A stretch of DNA of 64,000 nucleotides from CAYRDC01 sp964422925. GTDB taxonomy: Bacteria; Bacteroidota; Bacteroidia; Chitinophagales; S012-47. Every line of letters starts with the position of its first letter. Position 1 is the first letter of the stretch. Shown in pieces: positions 17,951 through 26,357 of the stretch. A program made the translations under genes and the position numbers. The DNA lies in the NCBI GenBank assembly GCA_964422925.1, contig CAYRDC010000011.1:14559-78558 (forward strand). Direction: 5' to 3'. The notes beneath the pieces were generated by a model. That model made no database searches. It saw only the letters and a list, made by a program, of their open reading frames with translations, and was not told where the DNA came from.

Positions 17951-19066
17951 ATGCGCATCACCCACTGGATCAGCACCCTTTCCGGCAGCACGTTTATCAA
18001 TTATGTCAAAGCCCTGAAAGGGAACCGTCCGCCTTTCCGATTTTACCCGAAATTATCAGCCTCCGCGGCCATATCCATGATGGTAAGCCCCCTGGCATGG
18101 TTCGAGCAGATCAGTTTCGGGCCGCGCCTGGGGAAACTACACTGTACGGAACCCCCGGTATTCATCATCGGCCACTGGCGTTCCGGCACCACTTACCTGC
18201 ACAACCTGATGAGCCGGGACCCGCAATTCGGTTATTTCACGACCTACCAGAGCCTGTTTCCGCATACGGCTCTGATCGGCCGGAAAATATTCAAACCCTT
18301 TGTGAAAGGAATGATCCCGGCCAAACGGCCGGCAGATAATGTACCATTGGCTGCCGATTATCCGCAGGAAGAAGAGTTCGCCTTAGGCAATATGAACCCG
18401 TATTGCTTCTACTATTGGTGGTATTTCCCCTCCAGAACCGAGGAATTTTTTCAGAAGTATTTGTTGCTGGAAGGCCTGGGAGAGAAGGAAAAACTCCGCT
18501 GGCAAAAGGACTACAAACTGCTTTGCCGCAAAGCGCTGATCAACACCAACGGGAAAATATTGCTTAGCAAGAACCCGCCCAATACCGGCCGCGTGCAAGT
18601 GCTAGCGAAAATGTTTCCCGGAGCCAGGTTTATCCATATCTACCGGAACCCGGTTATGGTGTACTTGTCTACCAAACGCTTTTTCCTGGCCACACTGCCT
18701 GACCTGGCCCTCCAGGAATATTCTGAAGAGGAAGTAATTGACAACATCTTTTTCGTATACCGGGAACTTATGAAACGATGGTTCCGGGACAGTTGGATAT
18801 TACCGAAGCAATCCTACCTGGAAATCCGGTATGAAGACCTGCTGGAACGACCGCTGGAGGAACTGGAAAAAATATACCGGCACTTGGGGCTGAAAGGATT
18901 CGCAGAGGTAAAGCCAGGATTTGAAGATTATATTAACAGCCAGCAAAGCCATCGTCCGGCCTCTTACCAAATTACCCGCCAGGAACTCGACCGGATACTC
19001 GATCAATGGCAGTTTGCCATGGACCGCTGGGATTACAGCCTGCCCGCCAATCTTCGGATTATTTGA
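17951..19066 (+). CDS. PAPS-dependent sulfotransferase-family protein
   Basis: 371 aa. The 5'-phosphosulfate loop is GHWRSGTTYLHN (about 75-86) and the 3'-phosphate motif is IYRNPVMVYLSTKRFF (about 230-245), matching the sulfotransferase family that moves sulfate from PAPS. No signal peptide is seen. I prefer the ATG at 17951 (MRITHWIS) over an upstream TTG at 17927. A near -7 box (TAAATTCG, about 17912) lies upstream. Related Bacteroidota proteins are annotated only as sulfotransferase; the acceptor could be a lipid, sugar or small metabolite. Confidence 0.88.
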   Translation: MRITHWISTLSGSTFINYVKALKGNRPPFRFYPKLSASAAISMMVSPLAWFEQISFGPRLGKLHCTEPPVFIIGHWRSGTTYLHNLMSRDPQFGYFTTYQSLFPHTALIGRKIFKPFVKGMIPAKRPADNVPLAADYPQEEEFALGNMNPYCFYYWWYFPSRTEEFFQKYLLLEGLGEKEKLRWQKDYKLLCRKALINTNGKILLSKNPPNTGRVQVLAKMFPGARFIHIYRNPVMVYLSTKRFFLATLPDLALQEYSEEEVIDNIFFVYRELMKRWFRDSWILPKQSYLEIRYEDLLERPLEELEKIYRHLGLKGFAEVKPGFEDYINSQQSHRPASYQITRQELDRILDQWQFAMDRWDYSLPANLRII

Positions 19067-19091
19067 CCTGAATATTTCATTATTACGCTGG

Positions 19092-19122
19092 TTTTGTATC
19101 TCCAAATTTTTTATTACCTTGT
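19092..19122 (+). promoter_or_regulatory. Possible promoter of the delta-60-repeat gene
   Basis: A TTTTG run (19092-19096) and TACCTTGT (19115-19122) are separated by 18 bp, close to the Bacteroidota -33/-7 arrangement. The -7 box departs from TAnnTTTG at its last two bases. The start codon is 41 bp further on. Confidence 0.4.
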
Positions 19123-19163
19123 ACAATTATTTTCAATACCTAACCTGCCAAAATCAGAAAATC

Positions 19164-20789
19164 ATGAAACGTATCATTACCCTTTTAGCCTGCGGGGCAG
19201 TGCTTTTCATTGCCCCGGCAGAAGCCCAGCTTAATTTCCAACGACTGCTCGGAGACAGCGATGACGAATTCTTTTACGATGTGAAAACCACTGCGGATGA
19301 TGGTTATATTTTAACCGGATATACCACTTCCACACTGACCGGAGGCAAAGACCTGTACCTGGTCAAAACCGATGGGGATGGTGTTCTGCAATGGGGCCGG
19401 GCCTTTGGCGGAGCCGCTGATGATATTGGCTATGCGGTTATTGAAATTTCCGGCAACTCGGGTTACCTGGCGGTTGGCTCCACCAACAGTTTCAGCGCTA
19501 CTGGCGACCGCGATATCCTTGTGGTGCGCGTTGATATGAACGGAAACCTGTTATGGGCAACCCAGTACGGAACCCCAAACTACCACGAAGAAGCAAGGGA
19601 TGTAGTCAGAACCTCAGAACAGGGACAGGTGGCATTCGCGCTGACCGGTTTCCGTTCCGATTTGACGGGGCTGCAGGCCTCTGACCTCATTGTTCTGAAA
19701 TTCAGCAACAGTGGAAATATCCTTTGGTCACGCGCTATGAACTTTATGTTCAACGGGGTGGTGCTAAGCGACAAGGGATATGCCCTCATCGATAACGGAA
19801 TGGGTGAATTGTATGCCACAGGCTCGGTAATCGACCCGAACGGAACCGCCTGGGATGTCGCTTTGGTGAAAGTGGATCCCAACGGGAATATTTTGTGGCA
19901 TTATAAATACGGTGCCGGAAACCATGAGGAAGGATTCGCCATTGACCGCAATGAAATGGGTGGCTATGTGATTACAGGCTATACTTCGAGTTTCGGTGCC
20001 GGAGGCGATGACGTGCTGCTGATGCGGGTGGACCCCAACGGCCAGATGGTTTGGAATATGGCGTACGGCACACCCGGAAATGAATATGGTGAAGATGTCA
20101 TTATGACCCTTGACGGGAGCCATGCGATTACCGGTTACACGGACAGCCGCACACCCGGCTCAAACGATGCGCTTTTGATTAAAACCGGTATAAACGGAAC
20201 TTTCACCTGGGGCCATCTCTACGGAGGCATTGGCAGTGATGAAGGATATGGGTTGGTGCAACCGGACAACACCGGCTATCTGCTGGCAGGACTTTCGTGG
20301 GACAGCTTTGGCCCGATCGATATGGAAGGATATATGGTGCGTACCGATGCCACCGGGGATGTTGTGTGTCATGATACCGCCTGGAATTTTTCTTCCATGT
20401 CGCCACAGTTTAAACGTGACAGCCTGGTTGCCATGGTGGATACCAATATGACGCTCCGCCTGCCTCAATTGATTATCGATTCGGTGGATGAAGATTCCCT
20501 GCTATGCGGAATCCTGACCGGGATCAAACCGGTGGAAAGTAACACCGGTTTCAGCATATTCCCGAACCCGGGCCCGGCACCGTACCAGCTTTCCCTGCCC
20601 GGAATTTCCGGAGAGATTACCGTTGAAGTCCATGATCTACAGGGCCGGTTGGTACACCGTCAAAAAGCTCAGATTGAGCCGGGTATGGAATCCGTATGGC
20701 TCGACTTTCGCAGTAGCAACGGGGTATACCTGGTTACGGTGAAACACCGCAAAGGCCTGATTACCAAAAAACTTGTAAAGAACCGGTAA
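19164..20789 (+). CDS. Secreted delta-60/beta-propeller repeat protein with T9SS sorting domain
   Basis: About 541 aa from ATG 19164, where a clear signal peptide (MKRIITLLACGAVLFIAPAEA) begins; the frame is open further upstream to 18921 but that part overlaps the sulfotransferase. The body has about seven repeats of some 50 residues with the pattern TxDGGYxxTGYT followed by DxxLVKxDxNGNxLWxxxYG, for example DDGYILTGYTTS, MGGYVITGYTSSFG and GSHAITGYTDS. These form a predicted beta-propeller. A sorting domain (about 463-541, FSIFPNPGPAPYQL) targets it to T9SS. Function is unknown; such proteins are usually surface or secreted structural factors. Confidence 0.88.
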   Translation: MKRIITLLACGAVLFIAPAEAQLNFQRLLGDSDDEFFYDVKTTADDGYILTGYTTSTLTGGKDLYLVKTDGDGVLQWGRAFGGAADDIGYAVIEISGNSGYLAVGSTNSFSATGDRDILVVRVDMNGNLLWATQYGTPNYHEEARDVVRTSEQGQVAFALTGFRSDLTGLQASDLIVLKFSNSGNILWSRAMNFMFNGVVLSDKGYALIDNGMGELYATGSVIDPNGTAWDVALVKVDPNGNILWHYKYGAGNHEEGFAIDRNEMGGYVITGYTSSFGAGGDDVLLMRVDPNGQMVWNMAYGTPGNEYGEDVIMTLDGSHAITGYTDSRTPGSNDALLIKTGINGTFTWGHLYGGIGSDEGYGLVQPDNTGYLLAGLSWDSFGPIDMEGYMVRTDATGDVVCHDTAWNFSSMSPQFKRDSLVAMVDTNMTLRLPQLIIDSVDEDSLLCGILTGIKPVESNTGFSIFPNPGPAPYQLSLPGISGEITVEVHDLQGRLVHRQKAQIEPGMESVWLDFRSSNGVYLVTVKHRKGLITKKLVKNR

Positions 20790-20845
20790 ACGCCTTACCA
20801 TACCGGGCCGGATTTTTTGGACTTAGCAAAAAGCCGGGTGTTACG

Positions 20846-20853
20846 TATCTTTG
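20846..20853 (+). promoter_or_regulatory. -7 box of the MBL/rhodanese operon
   Basis: TATCTTTG is an exact TAnnTTTG match. Transcription from about 20860 leaves a leader of about 30 nt to ATG 20890 and would exclude the upstream in-frame start at 20851. A TTG lies upstream at 20817-20819, with longer spacing than usual. Confidence 0.5.
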
Positions 20854-20889
20854 CCCTTCCTGCAAAGCCCAAACGGAAAACCTGTACCT

Positions 20890-22239
20890 ATGCTGATCAT
20901 ACAGTTTTATGACGATACCCTCGCCCATGCTTCCTATGCCATTATCAGCGCAGGCGAAATGGCCGTGGTTGACCCGGCCCGGGATCCATCACCGTATTAT
21001 CAGCTGGCCCGGGAGCAAAGGGCCGGCATCAAAGCCGTCATCGAAACCCATCCGCATGCGGATTTTGTAAGCAGCCACCGGGAAATAGCCGAAACCACCG
21101 GGGCGGTCATCTTAGTCAGCCGGCTTTTGGGCGCTGCTTACCCGCACCAGGGATTTGATGACGGGGATGTATTCCGGGCGGGAAAGGTTACCCTGCATGC
21201 GATGAACACCCCGGGCCACTCGCCTGACAGCATTTGCATCCTGCTCAAAGATGAGAACGGAAAAGACTATGCCCTGTTTACAGGCGATACCCTGTTCGTG
21301 GGCGATGTGGGCCGGCCCGATCTACGCGAGAATGTGGGCAACCTTAAAGCAAAAGCGGAAGAACTGGCCCGGGCCATGTACCGCTCCACCCGGGAAAAGA
21401 TCATGCCCCTAAACCCGGATCTGTATATTTACCCGGCCCATGGGGCGGGTTCGCTGTGCGGCAAAAACCTGAGTGAAGACACCTTCAGCACCCTTGGGCG
21501 GGAACTCCGCGAAAACTACGCCCTGCAGGAAATGGATGAAGAGACTTTCGTACAACGCCTCATTGCGAACCAACCGTTTGTACCGGCCTATTTCCCCTTT
21601 GACGTGGAAATCAATAAAAGCGGAGCGCCTGCTTTCGAGGAAAGCATACGCCAGGTGCACCGTTTGCCGGCCGGATCTGTTCCGGAAGGGGAAATCCGGG
21701 TGATAGACCACCGCCCACCGGAACAATTCCGGGCCGGGCACGTTCCGGGCAGCCTGAACCTTCCGGATGACAGCAACCTGGAAACCTGGCTGGGTACCCT
21801 GGTTGCACCGGGTGAACCGTTTTACCTTATTGCGGAAAATGAAACAACGCGGGAAAACTTTATCCGCAGGGCCGCCAAAATCGGGTATGAAACCCAGATC
21901 AAAGGTGCCTGCCTGGTCCCACCCAATGCCACGGAAAGAAGCCGGGAAACTGACCTGCAACATTTCCACCGGCACCAGGACGATTACCTTATCCTGGATA
22001 TTCGCAATGTCGCAGAATATGCCGAAGGGCCATTTTTTGAAGACAGCCTGAATATTCCATTGCCGGAGCTGAACCAGCGTTCCGGGGAGCTCCCGGCCGG
22101 GAAACCGCTAATGGTGCATTGCCTGGCCGGTTACCGTTCAGCCATAGGCAGCAGCCTGCTGGCAACCCTTCGCCCCGACCTTGAAATCCATGACCTCGGC
22201 CCGGCCGTGAAACAATTCAAACCCACGGAAACCGGATAA
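20890..22239 (+). CDS. MBL-fold hydrolase with two rhodanese domains (persulfide dioxygenase-like)
   Basis: 449 aa from ATG 20890. The N-terminal metallo-beta-lactamase domain (1-245) has the metal ligands H54-x-H56-x-D58 (THPHADFVSSH), H110 (NTPGHSPDS), D133 (FTGDTLFVGDVGRPDLR) and H184 (YPAHGAGS). The first rhodanese domain (about 258-350) has no catalytic Cys (LIAENETT in its place). The second (about 365-445) keeps it in VHCLAGYRSA. The family oxidises or transfers sulfane sulfur such as glutathione persulfide or related thiol persulfides. Two more single-domain rhodaneses follow immediately, forming a sulfur-handling operon. Confidence 0.9.
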   Translation: MLIIQFYDDTLAHASYAIISAGEMAVVDPARDPSPYYQLAREQRAGIKAVIETHPHADFVSSHREIAETTGAVILVSRLLGAAYPHQGFDDGDVFRAGKVTLHAMNTPGHSPDSICILLKDENGKDYALFTGDTLFVGDVGRPDLRENVGNLKAKAEELARAMYRSTREKIMPLNPDLYIYPAHGAGSLCGKNLSEDTFSTLGRELRENYALQEMDEETFVQRLIANQPFVPAYFPFDVEINKSGAPAFEESIRQVHRLPAGSVPEGEIRVIDHRPPEQFRAGHVPGSLNLPDDSNLETWLGTLVAPGEPFYLIAENETTRENFIRRAAKIGYETQIKGACLVPPNATERSRETDLQHFHRHQDDYLILDIRNVAEYAEGPFFEDSLNIPLPELNQRSGELPAGKPLMVHCLAGYRSAIGSSLLATLRPDLEIHDLGPAVKQFKPTETG

Positions 22240-22251
22240 ACCCTCTCCCCT

Positions 22252-22581
22252 ATGCCCGGATGGACAAATCTGAACGCTATTAGTTTTGCTGAAAAACTCC
22301 GCAATGAGCCGGAAACCCTGCTGCTGGATGTGCGGATGCCCGCGGAATTCCATGCCGGGCACCTGGAACAGGCCTGGAACCTGGATATATACCGGCCGGA
22401 TATCGTGGAAGAATTGTTGCGCCTGCCCCTTGGAAAGCCCGTATTCGTTTACTGTGCCCATGGCATCCGCAGCATACAGGTATGCCGTTACCTGGCTTCC
22501 CGGGGATATAAAGAACTTTATAACCTCACCGGGGGTTATATGGAATATCTGAAAACCTTTACATCACAAAAAACCTGTTGA
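22252..22581 (+). CDS. Rhodanese-like domain protein (single domain, cytoplasmic)
   Basis: 109 aa, one rhodanese domain. It has LLLDVRMPAEFHAGHLEQAWNL and the active-site loop VYCAHGIRS with Cys68. No signal peptide is seen, so it should be cytoplasmic and could relay sulfane sulfur with the adjacent MBL-rhodanese enzyme. It lies 12 bp after that gene and 3 bp before the rhodanese lipoprotein. Confidence 0.9.
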   Translation: MPGWTNLNAISFAEKLRNEPETLLLDVRMPAEFHAGHLEQAWNLDIYRPDIVEELLRLPLGKPVFVYCAHGIRSIQVCRYLASRGYKELYNLTGGYMEYLKTFTSQKTC

Positions 22582-22584
22582 ATT

Positions 22585-22992
22585 ATGCTCAGAACAATCC
22601 GCTGGATGGCCTGGTTGCCTGTGGCGCTGGTAATGATTTCCTGCAATTCAAGCGCCCAGTCGCAGGAACAAGTGTATGAACGCCTCAATCCCACTGAATT
22701 CAACAACACCCTCCATCAACTGGACAATGCCCTGTTGATGGACGTCCGCACCCCGGGCGAATACGCAGAGGGGCACATACAGGACGCGGTGAATATCAAT
22801 GTCACGGCTTCCGATTTTGAAAAGAATATTGAGAAACTGGACAAGGACCAGCCCGTCCTGGTGTATTGCCGCTCCGGCCACCGCAGTCAGAAAGCAGCCA
22901 AATTGCTGCAACAACACGGATTTTCAAAAATCTACGAGCTGTCCAACGGCATTATGGGATGGCAGTCAGCCGGTTTTCCGGTGGTGAAATAG
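22585..22992 (+). CDS. Rhodanese-like lipoprotein
   Basis: 135 aa. A lipoprotein signal (lipobox VMISC, Cys20) is followed by one rhodanese domain with LLMDVRTPGEYAEGH and the active loop VYCRSGHRSQKA (Cys95). It should sit in the cell envelope, on the other side of the inner membrane from the two preceding rhodaneses, if exported as predicted. It is the third gene of the cluster. An inverted GCCGG/CCGGT pair just after the stop has no T run. Confidence 0.9.
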   Translation: MLRTIRWMAWLPVALVMISCNSSAQSQEQVYERLNPTEFNNTLHQLDNALLMDVRTPGEYAEGHIQDAVNINVTASDFEKNIEKLDKDQPVLVYCRSGHRSQKAAKLLQQHGFSKIYELSNGIMGWQSAGFPVVK

Positions 22993-23020
22993 GGCCGGCT
23001 GATACCGGTAGCGAAACAAT

Positions 23021-24172
23021 TTACCGCCCTGGCCTGTGCTTTACGGATCCCAGGAAAATGCGATCCCTGAACACAGCTTTCAGCCCATAAGAAAAATCAA
23101 ACCTTCGGGCGGGCATGTCATAATACCCGTAAAAGAACACCCCGCCTGTGAAATATTTATTAATATTGCCCGACAGGTTAAACCTCCCCAGCAGCATTTT
23201 CCGCTCGGGTAAGGTGTATTCACTGTTCAATTCGGAAACACTGCCTAACAGCACTTCTCCCTTGGGCGCGATAAAATGGTAAGCGTGCCAGTAAGCCACC
23301 GAAAGCTTCCAATAATTGTTCTGTAGCCACAATCCCAATGATGTGGCATAGCCTTTTGTAAACGGTTCGGAATTAGGCAGCGGGTAATCCGGTACGGAAA
23401 GCGCGTTGTACCAATAGATCCTCGAATCCAGGCCGGAAACCAAACCGCCTGATGAAGTCAATCCGGCTTCCAGGCTGAAGCCGCTCATGCCGTTCCATAA
23501 AGTTTGCACGGCATCCGGGCTGTTGTCAATCTGTCCGCCTTTGTGAGCGATCAGTGACTGTAGCAGCACGGATACGCGGACGCGGTGTTCCTTCCCGGAA
23601 GTCCATTGGTTAACCGTTCCTGCCAGGATCTCCTCCTGGTAAGGATTGTCCCGGTAAATAAACCGCGCCCACTCAAGCCAGGTATCGGAATAAAAACGGG
23701 GTGAATGCCATACGGACTGAAAGCCGTATTCCACGGGATGCTCGTAAAACCGGTCTGTCCGGTACAAGGCCTCGGTAAGATAGTGGTTCTCAAAGTTATT
23801 GATATGGCCCACGGTTAACCGCCAGTGAGGCCTTGCCTGCCAGCTGGCAGAAAACAAGGGCAGCAGCTGGTCAAAGCTGTCCGTACCGTAATACAACAGT
23901 GCATGCAAGCCGGCTTCCAGGATCACATCTTGTCCGGGTTTATACACTATCTGTGCCTGGATATAATTGCCTATCCCTGTCCATCCCTCGGACAACGGGG
24001 AAAAATATTCATTGTTTTTCAGGAAAAAAGTATTGTTGATTTTCAGGTACACCGTATCGGTATCCGTGACGGAAATCCGGTAATTCCCACTCGGAATGGT
24101 ATAGCCCGGTTTTGTGCATACAATCCCGGAAGCGATCAACCATAGGGGGAAAAGTTGCAAATACCTTGACAT
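23021..24172 (-). CDS. Putative outer-membrane beta-barrel or porin-like protein
   Basis: About 383 aa. A signal peptide (MSRYLQLFPLWLIASGIVC) is followed by alternating hydrophobic and polar strands rich in Trp and Tyr (for example YIQAQIVYKPGQDVILEAGLH and YWKLSVAYWHAY), ending KAVFRDRIFLGSVKHRPGR. This pattern suits an outer-membrane barrel, but I recognise no named family. The start at 24172 is supported by an exact -7 box at 24195-24202, inside which the longer start at 24205 would fall. It is convergent with the rhodanese operon, 28 bp apart. Confidence 0.65.
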   Translation of the reverse strand: MSRYLQLFPLWLIASGIVCTKPGYTIPSGNYRISVTDTDTVYLKINNTFFLKNNEYFSPLSEGWTGIGNYIQAQIVYKPGQDVILEAGLHALLYYGTDSFDQLLPLFSASWQARPHWRLTVGHINNFENHYLTEALYRTDRFYEHPVEYGFQSVWHSPRFYSDTWLEWARFIYRDNPYQEEILAGTVNQWTSGKEHRVRVSVLLQSLIAHKGGQIDNSPDAVQTLWNGMSGFSLEAGLTSSGGLVSGLDSRIYWYNALSVPDYPLPNSEPFTKGYATSLGLWLQNNYWKLSVAYWHAYHFIAPKGEVLLGSVSELNSEYTLPERKMLLGRFNLSGNINKYFTGGVFFYGYYDMPARRFDFSYGLKAVFRDRIFLGSVKHRPGR

Positions 24173-24194
24173 GCTCTTTTGTATGCTTAGAGGC

Positions 24195-24202
24195 CAAAAA
24201 TA
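24195..24202 (-). promoter_or_regulatory. -7 box of the putative porin gene
   Basis: On the minus strand the sequence reads TATTTTTG, an exact TAnnTTTG match, giving a leader of about 17 nt to the ATG at 24172. No -33 TTG is evident at the usual distance. Confidence 0.5.
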
Positions 24203-24380
24203 CATTTATTCAGGAAAGGTTCTTTCCGGGATTGTGCGCCCGGATATGGCTCCATGCGGGGATTTATTGGGAAATCAGCAACACATATGTATTATCCAAT
24301 GGTAAAACCCAGCTACGGGCATTCTCGAAATTAACAAAAAGGAGGATATGGGCAGGTAGCTGTTACTTCTCAGAATCTCA

Positions 24381-24938
24381 TCAAGCAAATGGATGAACTT
24401 CCTTGTTTTCAAAATCGTGATTCCAATTTGCAGGATTCTCTATAATGTATTTCCGGAGTCTGGATAATTCTTTTTGGTTACGTATAATATGTTCTTAATA
24501 ATTACGCTGCCATACCGGGACACCCGGTGTGTTCCGTAAGATATTTATCTGCTTTGTTACCGCAGATTTATACCCTCTAACAATAACTCCCAGGTTTTTT
24601 GACGGTGATTTAAATTCGGATATAGGGACGTATGACCATACGCCCCTACAATTATCAATAATAATGATTCCATGTATGTGATTTGGCATGATTATAAATT
24701 GATTTATTTGCACATATGGTCGAATTTTAGATGTCCTTAACCATTCATCCCGGGCAATTTCTCCAAAATCATTTAAAAACATTTTCGGTTGCTAATCATT
24801 CTTGCAAATCGAAATATCCCCAAAAAGATTTTCCCGATCCTTACAAACTATAGTAACGACATATGCACCTGGTTTTGAATATTTATATCCTTTCAATCGG
24901 GTGGTATGTCGCCTGTGGAAATCAGGTTGGCATTTCAT
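24381..24938 (-). pseudogene. REP-associated tyrosine transposase (Y1/HUH family), inactivated by two in-frame stops
   Basis: Reading the minus strand from 24938 to 24381 in one frame gives a 185-codon protein of the usual length for this family. It starts MKCQPDFHRRHTTRLKGYKY, continues PGAYVVTIVCKDREN, carries the HUH motif in IIMPNHIHGIII, and ends after RKYIIENPANWNHDF. The frame is intact, but two sense codons are now stops: TAG at 24792-24794 and TAA at 24495-24497 (after VWQRNY). The second stop lies before the C-terminal tyrosine that I take to be the nucleophile, so a product starting at 24782 would be inactive. No target palindromes flank it clearly. An undisturbed frame with only point nonsense changes suggests fairly recent decay. 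Confidence 0.9.
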
Positions 24939-24965
24939 ACACAAGGCATTACCATTAGGCAATAG

Positions 24966-25145
24966 AAACTAAAGAGGAAACGCGCTCCTGCTAATCATCA
25001 TCTAAATTATAAAAAATATGTTGATATTTATGAATATCCTGGTGTTGATTCAGAAAAGGACATTTATGATAATATTATTAACATCGCGATTGCACTTCTT
25101 TTCATCATTTGCATAGTAGTTATTATAACAGTTCTTTTTTATTAA
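24966..25145 (+). other. Open frame of 59 codons with a hydrophobic tail and no usual start codon
   Basis: Between the dead transposase and the CDF gene (24939-25316, otherwise gene-free and AT-rich) one plus-strand frame runs from a TAG at 24963 to TAA 25143-25145. Its product would have a basic start (KLKRKRAPANHH), a Tyr-rich middle and a 20-residue hydrophobic C-terminus (NIAIALLFIICIVVIITVLF), as in a small tail-anchored protein. There is no ATG, GTG or TTG in the frame. It is either a remnant whose 5' part was lost or a chance frame. The rest of the stretch shows nothing I recognise. Confidence 0.35.
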
Positions 25146-25316
25146 CCTGATTGGTTATTTATCAGCCACAATCATTGCACAAATACCCTTTCAACTGCAA
25201 ACATGCCAGATTCCGCCAGATGAGACCATGAACAGAATCATCCACAATCGAACCTAAATACGGCTTATTCATGGTATCCGGTTTAGTCTCCCCGAATCCT
25301 TACTTTTACAATACCA

Positions 25317-26342
25317 ATGCAGGGCCGGGCGAAAAACACCAATTATGCACTGCCCAAGTCTTCATCCAATACCAGCATACAGGGTTGGATTGTGGCCGGG
25401 GGCATGCTCCTGCTGGGCGCTAAATTTGCCGCCTGGCTCCTGACGGGTTCCAACGCCATCCTGACCGATGCGCTCGAATCCATCATCAACGTGGTGGCCG
25501 GCCTGTTCGCCCTGTACAGCCTCTGGCTGGCGGCCAAACCCCGTGATGAAGACCATCCCTACGGGCATGGGAAAATCGAATTTATTGCGGCTTCGGTAGA
25601 GGGGGCGCTGATCGGCCTGGCCGGTTTGATCATAATCGGGAAATCGGTATACAACCTGGTGTACCCGCATGAAATTTCGCACCTCGATACGGGTATATGG
25701 ATCGTGGCGGGGGCCGGGGCGGTTAATTATTTCATGGGCTGGCTGGCTATCCGGCAGGGCAGGAAATCGCATTCCATTACCCTGGAAGCAGACGGCAAGC
25801 ACCTGCAGAGCGATGCCTGGTCTTCAGCCGGCATACTGGTTGGCCTCGTAATTATCTGGCTGACCGGCCTGAACTGGCTCGACAACGTAGTGGCCATTCT
25901 CTTCGGCATCATCATTATGGTAACGGGCTACCGTATCCTCTCGCGCTCCATCGCGGGCATAATGGATGAGGCGGACTACGAGCTGCTGGGCGAAATGATC
26001 GAAGCCCTGGACAAAGACCGCAGCGAAAACTGTATTGACATGCACAACCTGCGCGTCATCAAGTATGGTTCCATGCTGCATGTAGACTGCCATATCACGG
26101 TGCCCTGGTATTTCAATATAAGGCAGGCGCATATTGAGCTGGAGCATGTGGAGAATATCCTGAACCGGCAGTTTGGCAACAGGGCCGAAGTCTTCATCCA
26201 CACCGATCCCTGCCTGCCGGAATCCTGCCCGCATTGCCTGTTGAAAGATTGCGATGTGCGCCAAAAACCCTTTGCCAGGCGCATCCCCTGGACCCTGGAA
26301 ATCGTCATGCAGAACCGGAAACATGGAAAATCCATTGCATAA
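25317..26342 (+). CDS. Cation diffusion facilitator (CDF) metal transporter with Cys-rich tail
   Basis: 341 aa. Six membrane helices carry the CDF signature with acidic metal site ILTDALESIINV (helix 2) and SDAWSS (helix 5). The loop after helix 3 has DHPYGHGKIE. A cytoplasmic domain (about 225-300) follows, starting MDEADYELL and containing DMHNLRVIKYGSMLHVDCHI. CDFs exchange protons for divalent metals such as Zn, Fe, Mn or Co. The C-terminus has an extra HTDPCLPESCPHCLLKDC segment with four Cys and two His that could bind metal; I infer a sensing role, not demonstrated. The CMD-family gene follows after 15 bp. Confidence 0.9.
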   Translation: MQGRAKNTNYALPKSSSNTSIQGWIVAGGMLLLGAKFAAWLLTGSNAILTDALESIINVVAGLFALYSLWLAAKPRDEDHPYGHGKIEFIAASVEGALIGLAGLIIIGKSVYNLVYPHEISHLDTGIWIVAGAGAVNYFMGWLAIRQGRKSHSITLEADGKHLQSDAWSSAGILVGLVIIWLTGLNWLDNVVAILFGIIIMVTGYRILSRSIAGIMDEADYELLGEMIEALDKDRSENCIDMHNLRVIKYGSMLHVDCHITVPWYFNIRQAHIELEHVENILNRQFGNRAEVFIHTDPCLPESCPHCLLKDCDVRQKPFARRIPWTLEIVMQNRKHGKSIA

Positions 26343-26357
26343 ACCAAACCTGATCGA

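Noticed and set aside
24372..24383. 12-bp match (TGATGAGATTCT) between the dead transposase end and the palindrome at 41236-41247
   Set aside because: In 64 kb many 12-bp matches are expected by chance, and the flanking bases do not extend the match.
24112..24396. Plus-strand 94-codon frame before the dead transposase
   Set aside because: It is antisense to the start of the putative porin gene and to the transposase end and shows no domain.
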